DNA of 64,000 bases, taken from an uncultured Trueperaceae bacterium (lineage in GTDB: Bacteria; Deinococcota; Deinococci; Deinococcales; Trueperaceae). The stretch spans positions 62,001 through 126,000 of the forward strand of contig CALCHY010000048.1 in NCBI GenBank assembly GCA_937907415.1. Reading direction: 5' to 3'. Shown one piece after another: positions 14,484 through 21,792 of this stretch. The number at the start of each line of letters is the position of its first letter. Position 1 is the stretch's first letter. The notes below the pieces were generated by a model. That model had not been told where the DNA came from. It searched no databases and was given only the letters and a program-made list of their open reading frames with translations. The translations under genes and the position numbers were made by a program.

Positions 14484-16679
14484 TCAGGCTTCAGCGGCGG
14501 TGGCGGCGCCGCGTTCGAGCAGAAGCATGTTGGCTGTCTGCTCGAACGCGGCGGCGCTACCGTAGCGGTACGCCTGAACGAGGGTGTGAATGACGTAGCG
14601 GGCGGTGAGCTCGCGCGTGAGGGTGCTGCTGTCGTACGGGTTGCGTTGCTCGCGCTTGAGGAGCCCGTGCTCGTTTAGGAGGTCCAGTTCCTTGAGCACC
14701 TGTTGGCAGCGGTCGCTGGCTGGGTGGTTGGGCGCCTGGCCGGTGCGCGCGAGCGCCGTCATGTGCTTGCGGAGCGTGTCGCGCGTGAGGAGCTGCTGCG
14801 CGCCCCGCTCAAGCTTTTCGAGGGCGTGCTGGTCGAGGGCGTACTGGACGTGCCGGCTGTTGGCGTGAACGCGGCGCAGGAGCCTGATGGCGTCGAGGGT
14901 GTCTTCGGGGAGCCACATGATGACGGTGGTCTCCCCCGTCTTCAGGCTGCTGGGCTCGTCTTGGATGAAGTGGCCTTCGACGGTGATGCCGTCGCTGGCG
15001 CGGGTGACGCGCGGGCCAGTCGCTTGGGCTTGCGTGGCTTCGAGTGGTTGGTGGGGCTGTAGGTGTTGGGCGGTGAACTCGATGTTGCGTTGCCCGTTCC
15101 ATTCGTTGATGTTGAGGCTGGCGATGGCGAGGGCGGGTTGGCCGGGGGTGAAGTTGCCGTGGAGTTCGGCTTTGCCCCAGGCGACGCCGCGGCTGGCGGG
15201 CCCGTCGTGCGCGAAGCGGATCTGCAGGTGTGTCTTGTCCTTGCCGATGATGCGGGTGCTGTGCAGCGGCGCGATGAGCGCGAAGCTGGGGTGCGGGTTG
15301 CCGGGCCCGTGTGGCTCGAGGGCGTGCAGTTCGTCCATGAGCGCTTCACTGATGTCGTTGGGGTGAAGCATCAGGTCGATGAGGGACGCCTTGGGCTGGG
15401 TGGGGGTGTTCCGGGTGTGCTCGTGAATGAGCGCCTTGAACTCCTCGTAGCGGGTCACGTCGAGCGTGTAGCCGGCGGCGGCTTCGTGACCACCGAAGGC
15501 GAGGAGTGCCGTGCTGGCGTGCTGGAGGTGCGCGAGGGCGCTGGCGCCTGCTGGTACGCGGACGCTGCCTTTACCGCCGGCGCTGAGGAAGGTGGGTTTG
15601 CCGAGGGCGTCGACGAGCTTGGCGGCGGCGATGCCGATGACACCGGGGTGCCAGTCGGGGTTCTCGAGCACGATGGCGGGGTGTGTTGGGTCGGCGGCTG
15701 CGAGCGCGCTTTGGGTGACGGCGTCTTGTAGGTTGCGGCGGTGCTCGTTGAGGGCCGCGAGGTAGTTGGCGAGCGTGCCGGCGCGGTGCTCGCTTCTGGT
15801 GGTGAGGAGCTCGAGGGCGGTGTCGGCTTCGCCGAGGCGGCCGGCGGCGTTGATGCGCGGCGCGACCTTGAAGCCGATGTCGGTGCTGGTGATGTTGTTG
15901 CGCAACTCGGTTGCGAGGGTGCGGGCGCCGTGGTTACTGGTGGTCTTGATGCGCGCGAGGCCCTCTTGGATGAGGGCGCGGTTGTGGCGGGTGTGCGTGG
16001 CGACGTCGGCGATGGTGCCGATCGCGGCTAGGGGCGCGAGGTCGAGGGGTGGTTCTTCGTGCCCGAGTTCGAGCCTGACCGCCCAGAGGAGGTGGTAGGC
16101 GACGCCGGCGCCAGTGAGGTCCATGGGGTCATAGTCGTTCACGCCGAGGGCGGTGGGGTGAACGATGAGCGCCTGGGGCAGGGTCTCCTTGGGCTGGTGG
16201 TGGTCGGTGATGATGACCTCGACCCCGAGTTCCTGGTATGCGCGCGTCTCCTCTACTGCGGTGATGCCGCAGTCGATGGTGATGAGGAGGTCGGTGCCCG
16301 CCGCGAGCTCGGGCACCTGGTTCATGCTGAGGCCGTACCCGTCGGTGAGGCGGTTGGGGATGTGGGTCTTGACGCGCGCGCCTAGGTCTTCGAGGCCGTT
16401 CTGGAGGATGGCGGCGCCGGTGATGCCGTCGGCGTCGTAATCGCCGTGCAGCAGGATGACCTTTCGCTCCTTGATGGCGGCCGCGAGGCGCTTGGCGGCG
16501 GCTTGGAGGTTGGGGAGGGGCGCGAGCTCGAGCGTGGGCGTGAGCGTGTCGGCGGGGGTGATGCCGGCGTGGTGCATGAGGTGCGCCACGAGGGGTTGCA
16601 CGCCGTGGGCGTGCGAGAGCGCGGCAACGAGGCTGGGTGGGGTTGGTGGCCGGAGTTGGTAGGTGGGGTTGGGCGTCAA
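14484..16679 (-). CDS. recJ: Single-strand DNA exonuclease RecJ
   Basis: The 731-aa protein has the DHH phosphoesterase motifs of RecJ: LLHGDYDADGITG (76-88), ITIDCG (133-138) and IITDHHQ (156-162), then DHHA1-like and OB regions (DVTRYEEFKALI; INEWNGQRNIEFTAQHL), with a C-terminal extension of about 150 residues as in Thermus and Deinococcus RecJ. It degrades ssDNA 5' to 3' in recombination and repair. The start is TTG at 16679 with AGGAGG 7 nt upstream. It leads an operon with the thermonuclease. A GCGC-type short repeat (16709-16733) lies in the leader. Confidence 0.93.
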   Translation of the reverse strand: MTPNPTYQLRPPTPPSLVAALSHAHGVQPLVAHLMHHAGITPADTLTPTLELAPLPNLQAAAKRLAAAIKERKVILLHGDYDADGITGAAILQNGLEDLGARVKTHIPNRLTDGYGLSMNQVPELAAGTDLLITIDCGITAVEETRAYQELGVEVIITDHHQPKETLPQALIVHPTALGVNDYDPMDLTGAGVAYHLLWAVRLELGHEEPPLDLAPLAAIGTIADVATHTRHNRALIQEGLARIKTTSNHGARTLATELRNNITSTDIGFKVAPRINAAGRLGEADTALELLTTRSEHRAGTLANYLAALNEHRRNLQDAVTQSALAAADPTHPAIVLENPDWHPGVIGIAAAKLVDALGKPTFLSAGGKGSVRVPAGASALAHLQHASTALLAFGGHEAAAGYTLDVTRYEEFKALIHEHTRNTPTQPKASLIDLMLHPNDISEALMDELHALEPHGPGNPHPSFALIAPLHSTRIIGKDKTHLQIRFAHDGPASRGVAWGKAELHGNFTPGQPALAIASLNINEWNGQRNIEFTAQHLQPHQPLEATQAQATGPRVTRASDGITVEGHFIQDEPSSLKTGETTVIMWLPEDTLDAIRLLRRVHANSRHVQYALDQHALEKLERGAQQLLTRDTLRKHMTALARTGQAPNHPASDRCQQVLKELDLLNEHGLLKREQRNPYDSSTLTRELTARYVIHTLVQAYRYGSAAAFEQTANMLLLERGAATAAEA

Positions 16680-16708
16680 GGCGTCCTCCTAGTTGTTGCT
16701 GGGCTGAT

Positions 16709-16733
16709 TGCGCCTTGCGCTTCTCTTTTTGCT
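16709..16733 (-). repeat. Intergenic GCGC repeat, copy a (recJ leader)
   Basis: The minus strand reads AAAAAGAGAAGCGCAAGGCG. It shares an AGAAGCGC-NNN-GCGCAA core with copies at 27187, 38608 and 44054, each in the leader of a minus-strand operon. Confidence 0.4.
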
Positions 16734-16752
16734 GCTTCGGCGCGCGGTGGGG

Positions 16753-17226
16753 TCATGGTCTGAGTGGCGCTCGGTCGGCGATAAGGTGCATCCATTGCGA
16801 AAGGTAATAGCCGGCCACACTTGCTATGAGGGCGTCCCAACCGACGTACTGCTGCGCGAGCGCGTGAGTGGGTTCGAGGGCTCTGGTGAGGGTCAGTAGC
16901 GGCAGGGTGAGCAGAAGTAGGTATAGGAGTCGGGTCAGTGGCCCGATGAGCCAGCCGTGGCTGAAGCTGCTGCGGTGCGGCACGAGGGTGGCGTAGGGGC
17001 GCCATAGGAAGCGCAGCATGCCCCAGCGCTTCTTGGGTTTGCTGCCGTGCAGGTCGAGGTCGGGGGTGACTAGGAAGGTGCCTGCGAGGTATGACAGGGT
17101 GTATCCGATCATGGCGGCGCCACTCACGCTTGGGATGATGTTGGTGTTCGCGAGCATGCTGTACCCGGCGAAGGACACTCCCAGGGCGGTGAGGTTGATG
17201 GCGTCATGGACTCGGTAGTTGGGCAC
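16753..17226 (-). CDS. DUF2227-like membrane protein
   Basis: The 157-aa protein resembles the DUF2227 family of small membrane proteins with conserved His/Asp: VHDAINL near the start, VTPDLDLHGSKPKKRWG (53-69), VPHRSSFSHGWLIGP (82-96), and a final YLSQWMHLIADRAP. About four hydrophobic segments are visible. Members are annotated as putative metal-binding or metal-dependent hydrolases without known substrate. It stands alone, divergent from the DUF2726 gene at 17283. Confidence 0.65.
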   Translation of the reverse strand: MPNYRVHDAINLTALGVSFAGYSMLANTNIIPSVSGAAMIGYTLSYLAGTFLVTPDLDLHGSKPKKRWGMLRFLWRPYATLVPHRSSFSHGWLIGPLTRLLYLLLLTLPLLTLTRALEPTHALAQQYVGWDALIASVAGYYLSQWMHLIADRAPLRP

Positions 17227-17282
17227 TTCTCATCATTGTATCTTGCGGCTGATTACTGCTGAGTTCCCAAGGGGGGAGAATC

Positions 17283-17810
17283 ATGATCGAAGACATTCTT
17301 GGCTCTGCGTTGCGACAGCTGCTGCCGCTTCTGGTGATCGCGATTATTGGGGTGGTCGTCATCGGCCTCCTGAAAGCTCGCGCGGGTGGCGGCGGGTCTA
17401 GTGCCGCCTCCTTCCCGTACGTACGGCGCTCCGGCCTCTTCTCGGAGGCTGAGGCGCGCTTCCTGCGGGTGCTGCGCCAGGCGGCGCCCGACATGGACGT
17501 GTTCGGGAAGGTGCGACTCGAGGACGTGATTGTGGCGAAGCGCGGCTTGTCGAAGAGGGAGCGGGCGTCGGCGCGTGGCCGCATCAAGTCGCGGCACGTG
17601 GACTTCGTGCTCACCGACCCAGAGTCGACGCGAGTGCTGCTGGTGGTGGAGTCGGATGACGCGAGCCACGCGAGCGAGCGAGCGAGGAAAGCGGATGCCT
17701 TTAAGGATGGGGCGTTGGCGGCGGCCGGAATCCCGCTCTTGCGGGTGCGCGTGCGGGGCTCTTACGACGTTGAGGATCTGGCGCGGCGCGTGCGGGAGTC
17801 CATTGACTGA
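17283..17810 (+). CDS. DUF2726 protein (restriction-endonuclease-like fold)
   Basis: This 175-aa protein has an N-terminal membrane helix (LLPLLVIAIIGVVVIGLL, 14-31) and a DUF2726-like domain: SGLFSEAEARFLRVLRQA, then RIKSRHVDFVLTDPES, LLVVESDDASH and ERARKADAFKDGALAAAGIPLLRV. The D-(E/x)SDD and KD pattern resembles nuclease-superfamily folds; activity is unproven. The GGGGGGAGA site 3 nt upstream supports ATG 17283. Its stop codon lies inside an inverted-repeat element (17803-17880). Confidence 0.75.
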   Translation: MIEDILGSALRQLLPLLVIAIIGVVVIGLLKARAGGGGSSAASFPYVRRSGLFSEAEARFLRVLRQAAPDMDVFGKVRLEDVIVAKRGLSKRERASARGRIKSRHVDFVLTDPESTRVLLVVESDDASHASERARKADAFKDGALAAAGIPLLRVRVRGSYDVEDLARRVRESID

Positions 17811-17880
17811 CATCTTGCACCTATGGCCTTGGTGTTCGGGCGGCTTCGAGGCAGGGCTGCGAGTGCAAGATGTTAGTTGA
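17803..17880. repeat. Miniature inverted-repeat element, copy A
   Basis: TTGACTGACATCTTGCAC (17803-17820) faces GTGCAAGATGTTAGTTGA (17863-17880). The two 18-nt ends match at 15 positions when inverted. The same end sequence, consensus TCAACTGACATCTTGCACC, bounds a second element at 18643-18779. The 78-bp unit has no coding capacity and supplies the last bases of the DUF2726 gene. It looks like a MITE or a remnant of an IS whose parent is not in the window. Confidence 0.6.
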
Positions 17881-17971
17881 AGTGCTCGTTGATGCTGATC
17901 GCTTAGCCTAGGCTTCGCTTGACTGAGATGGCCAGAATGCGCGGCAAAGGTGTGGATTCACACGCGAAGGA

Positions 17972-17989
17972 CTGTAAGCGATCTGTAAG
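17972..17989 (+). promoter_or_regulatory. CTGTAAG direct repeats with 11-bp spacing
   Basis: CTGTAAG occurs at 17972-17978 and 17983-17989, followed by AGCCC. The arrangement matches the CGTAAG repeat at 6942-6958, which is also followed by AGCC between repeats. Both lie just upstream of genes for small secreted proteins. Confidence 0.45.
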
Positions 17990-18012
17990 AGCCCATCGCC
18001 CATGCTAAGGGC

Positions 18013-18486
18013 ATGTCAAAGTGTGTACGAATTGGGATTGTAGCAGCAGCGCTGTTTGTGTTTGCAACAGTGTTCGCGGCAAGGCCCATGAACTTTACCG
18101 ATTCCGAGTATGAGGCCGTCGTTGATTTGTTCGTTGCTACTGCCGTGCACACCGAGGTCGATTGCAAGGATTGGTTGCGAGGCATGTATCGCGAATCTAC
18201 TTTCGACGGCGAGACGTATGCATGCGCCTTTGCGGAAGATGAGGGAGTCGGTTCAAGCGTGCGCGTTGCAGAAGTCATTGCGTCAACGCTGCTTAGCCAT
18301 GGGTTTAGGTCGGTGGTGGATGAATGCTATTCGGATTGGCGTCGTTGCTGGACAAGCACGGAGAGTGATACCACCGTGATTTCCCTGTATCGTCATTACC
18401 CAGAAGGACCTCGCGGCCTTATGGTGATAGTCGATCCGACCGCGCTTGGCTACTTACTCCACGTGATTGCATATCCTATCGAATAG
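18013..18486 (+). CDS. Secreted hypothetical protein
   Basis: The 157-aa product has a signal peptide (IGIVAAALFVFATVFAARP, cleavage near residue 23). The mature domain carries four cysteines (VDCKDW, YACAFA, DECYSD, RRCWTS), probably paired. No family is recognised. Codon use is less GC-biased than the neighbours, with several AT-rich codons near the start, which may mean recent acquisition. No ribosome-binding site is visible at ATG 18013. Confidence 0.6.
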   Translation: MSKCVRIGIVAAALFVFATVFAARPMNFTDSEYEAVVDLFVATAVHTEVDCKDWLRGMYRESTFDGETYACAFAEDEGVGSSVRVAEVIASTLLSHGFRSVVDECYSDWRRCWTSTESDTTVISLYRHYPEGPRGLMVIVDPTALGYLLHVIAYPIE

Positions 18487-18981
18487 GGCTAGCCCGCTTT
18501 GTTTATTTGCGGCTTGTTGGCAGCAGTGTTTGGGAGTTTGAACGTCCAGTTTTTGGCTTTCCGGATGCCGACCGGAACCCGTCGTCGGTCGTTATGGGCC
18601 ATTGTTGTAAGGCGGGTGACGCCGCCAGGAGGCTGGCATTCGTTAACTGACGTCTTGCGCCCGGGGGCTGAGCGCCGGGTCACTGAAAAGGGGCGTGTGA
18701 TCTCCCTCACTTGAGGGTGCTACGACCAATCACGTCCTGTTCTTATTCGGCGGGAACGTAGGTGCAACATGTCAGTTGACCCACCCGTGGCTGTGGGGGA
18801 TGAGTCGGAGCCGATCGTGCCGGGCTGAGCTTCGGTCTTCCCTAGCGTTCCCTTCTCGGGGGCGGGCGTTCGCGCTCGCCCTCGCTTCGTTGGGGCAGGC
18901 TGACCCCGCGGCAAGAGCAACAAGGCGCCCGTGAGGCCAAGTCGCGTACGCTTGTTGGAAAGCAACAACTAGGAGGGGCGG
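18487..18981. other. Non-coding interval
   Basis: No convincing gene was found in these 495 nt. The interval holds inverted-repeat element B (18643-18779) and, near its right end, a TACGCT box (18946-18951 region) and an AGGAGGGG ribosome-binding site (18971-18978) for the acidic-protein gene. Short open frames on both strands have antisense-like composition. Confidence 0.5.
18643..18779. repeat. Miniature inverted-repeat element, copy B
   Basis: TTAACTGACGTCTTGCGCC (18643-18661) faces GGTGCAACATGTCAGTTGA (18761-18779). The ends share the TCAACTGACATCTTGCACC consensus with element A, but the 100-bp interior differs. No transposase is encoded. Confidence 0.55.
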
Positions 18982-19266
18982 ACGAAGAGGTCAAACAAGT
19001 ACGAGGACGAGTCGGTGCAGAACGTCATCGAGGAGTTGGTAGAAGAGGTCAAGGCGATGAAGTCGTTGGGGAGCCGGCTGGGCCTCACCGCCAAGGAGGC
19101 TGACGACACGTTCAAGGTCGACGAGATGCTCGATAACGAGCCGGACGACCACGCCGTGTTCCTCGCAGACATGGAAGAGGACACCAGCTCGGACTTCGAC
19201 CCCGACGAGGAGTACGACGTGGACGCGGAAGAGCCTACGGAGTTCGACTACAGCGACGATGAGTAG
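18982..19266 (+). CDS. Small acidic protein, possible ACG start
   Basis: The frame encodes a short, strongly acidic protein. The N-terminal part (VIEELVEEVKAM) could form a helix, and the last 40 residues are mostly Asp/Glu (DPDEEYDVDAEEPTEFDYSDDE). The first ATG/GTG/TTG is GTG 19015, which has no ribosome-binding site. In the same frame ACG at 18982 lies 4 nt after a perfect AGGAGGGG site (18971-18978) and gives KRSNKYEDESVQNVIEEL with good composition, so ACG is the likelier start. Family unknown; acidic proteins of this kind can be DNA mimics or chaperone-like, which is speculation. Another small gene follows after 11 nt. Confidence 0.55.
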   Translation, partial: TKRSNKYEDESVQNVIEELVEEVKAMKSLGSRLGLTAKEADDTFKVDEMLDNEPDDHAVFLADMEEDTSSDFDPDEEYDVDAEEPTEFDYSDDE

Positions 19267-19277
19267 GCGGCAAGTCG

Positions 19278-19553
19278 ATGACTGACGACCGGGATGAGCG
19301 GACGCGCCTGCTGGATCACGAGATCTGGGTTGCGACCATGGAGGGGCAAACCCCGAATGAGGTGACGGGGTACAGCCGGTTCATGCTTCCAGGCGAGATC
19401 GCCGCAGCGTTCGGTTTGTCGCTCGCTTACTCGGTCGAAGAGCACCCCATCCTGCAGCGGTACGAAATCCAGGAGGTGGTGGACAGCATCGAGCGGACGT
19501 TGCGGTTCGAGTCGAACGCGCGCGGTACCGCAGCGGGGTCTACAGCAAACTGA
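19278..19553 (+). CDS. Small hypothetical protein
   Basis: The 91-aa protein begins MTDDRDERTRLLDHEIWVAT and contains SRFMLPGEIAAAFGLSLAY and HPILQRYEIQEVVDSIERTL. It lies 11 nt after the acidic-protein gene and is probably in its operon. No family, signal peptide or membrane segment is seen. Confidence 0.5.
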   Translation: MTDDRDERTRLLDHEIWVATMEGQTPNEVTGYSRFMLPGEIAAAFGLSLAYSVEEHPILQRYEIQEVVDSIERTLRFESNARGTAAGSTAN

Positions 19554-19741
19554 CCTTTGTGTGTCTGGGGGCGCGGCGCGAGAGGCTTTGTAGGGCGTCG
19601 ACGCTCCTGGCCCTGCGGGGGTCTCGGGCGCCTGGCGGTTCCTGGGCGCTCGTGGCTGGTTGTTCCGCTCTCGAGACACGCGTAAGAAGCGCGTGACCTG
19701 GGTGGGGGTACCCTAACGGGACCTATTCCCTTGGGGGTTCC

Positions 19742-21727
19742 ATGCATCTTCCTTTTCATCACTTGCGTCCTGTTCTTGTATTACTTGTGATTCTGGCGCT
19801 CGCCCTTGTGGCTTGCCAGCCTGCTGGCGGCACGGGCGGGTCGGCGCGAGCGACCAGCGTTACCGTCTCCCCTGCTTACCTCTCGTTCGACGGCACGTTG
19901 TCGGCGTCGATCAGCGTCACCGCTAACGGTAGTTGGACGCTGGCGTCGGACGCGCCCTGGCTGAAGGTGAGCCGCGCCTCCGGCTCTACTGGCACGACGA
20001 CAGTGACCGTGAGCGTCGATCGCGAAGGCCTATCGCCTCAGCAGTACGCCGGGGAACTGACGTTAGCCGGTTCGGGGGAGCTTGGCTCCGTGACGGTGAG
20101 CATGCGTTTCCCTACGGTCTCGGGCCAGCTATCGGACGCCGAGGGGCGGGTCACGGCGGGCTCGCTTGCCCCTGGTGTGGCGTTGGCTAGCGCGTCGGCT
20201 GAGGCGGCAGCGGCGGAGGTCGTTCACGGCGAGTATTTGGTGCTCTTGAGCGACGGGATGGCGCGGGTGCTTGAGGCGCGCGCCGCGGGTGTGTCGCTGC
20301 AGGTGGCCGAGCCGCGCTTGGCGACGTTCCAGGCGATGGCGTCGAGCCTCGCGGGCGATTACGGCTTGGCGGTGCGCGCGTCCGTGGTCGGCGCCGACTT
20401 GCCGGTGATGGTCGTGAAGGCCAGCGATGGTGAGGTCGCGAGCCTGGCGGCGGACGGGCGGGTGCGGCTGGTCGAGCCGAACCGGCGTTGGGTCGTGCCG
20501 CGCGTCGAGCCGGCCGCCATCGATGTCGGTTACGACTTCGGGTACCAGTGGCATTACGAGGACATCAACCTCGATGCGGCGTGGAGCTTCACAGAGGGCG
20601 ATGCGAGGGTAGTGGTGGCGGTCATCGACGGCGGTTTCGCCACCTACCACAAGGACCTTCGGGACAACCTCCTTCCGGGGTACGACTTCGCGTTCATGGA
20701 CCCCGACCCGAGCTCCACCACCATCTGCCTGGAGCACGGGACGCACGTAGCTGGCACCGTGGCGGCTACGTGGAACTCCACCTACAACGTAATCGGTGTG
20801 GCGCCGGGCGTGAAGGTGCGGCCGGTGCGGGTCGGTTACGAGTCGGGCGGGGACTGCGAGATGGACATGGCGGCGATCATCAACGGCATGGGTTACGCCG
20901 CCGGCTACAAGGTCGAGGGCGCGCCGCAGATCCCGCCGGTGGACGTGATCAACATAAGCCTGGGTGGTTATGGGTACTCGGAGATCCTCGAGACCGCGGT
21001 CGGGCTGGTGCTCGAGGCGGGCGTGAGCATCGTGGCTGCTGCCGGCAACGACGGCGTTGACACCGTCATGTATCCGGCGGCCTACGGCGGCGTGATCGGC
21101 GTGTCCGCCACGGACCCCAATGAGCAGCTCGCGTACTACAGCAACGGTGGCCAGGAGATCGACGTGGCCGCTCCGGGTGGTGATATGCGCTACGACCTGG
21201 ACGGTGATGGGTTCGTCGACGGCGTCCTGAGCCTCGGGTGGAACTTCGGGCCCAACACCGAAAACTGGGTGTTTTCGCAGGGCACGAGTATGGCGAGCCC
21301 GCACGTGGCGGGGGTGGTGGCACTGATGAAGAGCGTGAATCCCGACCTGGATCCGGCGACGATCGTGTTCCTGCTGCGCTCGAGCGCGCGGGACCTGGGT
21401 TTGTCGGGCCCTGACACCTTCTACGGGTGGGGCATGGTGGATGCGGGCGCGGCCGTCAAGATGGCGCGCGAGGCTTCGAGGGCGCGGTTCAGCGAGGTCA
21501 TCGTGAGGTTGCGCAACGGCGCGACCATGGTGGCGTCGGCGAACGCGAGCGCGACGGGTGCGTTCAGCCTCGGACAGGTGCCGGCCGGGTCGTACACGCT
21601 GGAGGCGGGCACCGACCGTGACGGTGACGGGCTCATCGACGACCTTGGGGAGTTCTACGCGAGCACACCGGTGACGGTCGCGTACGCGGGTGACGTGGTC
21701 AGGAACCTGGGCGTGGAGTTGCGTTAG
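19742..21727 (+). CDS. BACON-subtilisin (S8) protease lipoprotein
   Basis: This 661-aa protein has a lipobox (LALALVAC, Cys25), a BACON-type Ig-like domain (about 38-125, SYDGT-like strand then ITANGSWTLASDAPWLKVS), a propeptide-like region (about 160-247) and a full S8 domain: Asp296 in VVAVIDGGF, His332 in EHGTHVAGT, Asn436 in AAGNDG and Ser516 in GTSMASPHVAG. A C-terminal carboxypeptidase-regulatory-like domain (GAFSLGQVPAGSYTLEAG) follows. All three catalytic residues are present. It would be a surface-anchored endopeptidase for nutrition or envelope turnover. No neighbours suggest a specific substrate. Confidence 0.92.
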   Translation: MHLPFHHLRPVLVLLVILALALVACQPAGGTGGSARATSVTVSPAYLSFDGTLSASISVTANGSWTLASDAPWLKVSRASGSTGTTTVTVSVDREGLSPQQYAGELTLAGSGELGSVTVSMRFPTVSGQLSDAEGRVTAGSLAPGVALASASAEAAAAEVVHGEYLVLLSDGMARVLEARAAGVSLQVAEPRLATFQAMASSLAGDYGLAVRASVVGADLPVMVVKASDGEVASLAADGRVRLVEPNRRWVVPRVEPAAIDVGYDFGYQWHYEDINLDAAWSFTEGDARVVVAVIDGGFATYHKDLRDNLLPGYDFAFMDPDPSSTTICLEHGTHVAGTVAATWNSTYNVIGVAPGVKVRPVRVGYESGGDCEMDMAAIINGMGYAAGYKVEGAPQIPPVDVINISLGGYGYSEILETAVGLVLEAGVSIVAAAGNDGVDTVMYPAAYGGVIGVSATDPNEQLAYYSNGGQEIDVAAPGGDMRYDLDGDGFVDGVLSLGWNFGPNTENWVFSQGTSMASPHVAGVVALMKSVNPDLDPATIVFLLRSSARDLGLSGPDTFYGWGMVDAGAAVKMAREASRARFSEVIVRLRNGATMVASANASATGAFSLGQVPAGSYTLEAGTDRDGDGLIDDLGEFYASTPVTVAYAGDVVRNLGVELR

Positions 21728-21755
21728 GGCGCCGGAATCGAACTGGTTGGTCTAC

Positions 21756-21778
21756 GCCGCGCCCACTCCGGGCGCGGC
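21756..21778. terminator. Rho-independent terminator between convergent genes
   Basis: GCCGCGCCC, loop ACTCC, GGGCGCGGC is a perfect 9-bp stem followed on the plus strand by ACTTTCG. It ends the protease gene and may also serve the convergent helicase gene. Confidence 0.75.
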
Positions 21779-21792
21779 ACTTTCGTCTGGAG

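Noticed and set aside
20129..21304. Minus-strand open frame of 391 codons opposite the subtilisin
   Set aside because: His/Arg-rich antisense composition; the plus strand encodes an intact S8 protease.
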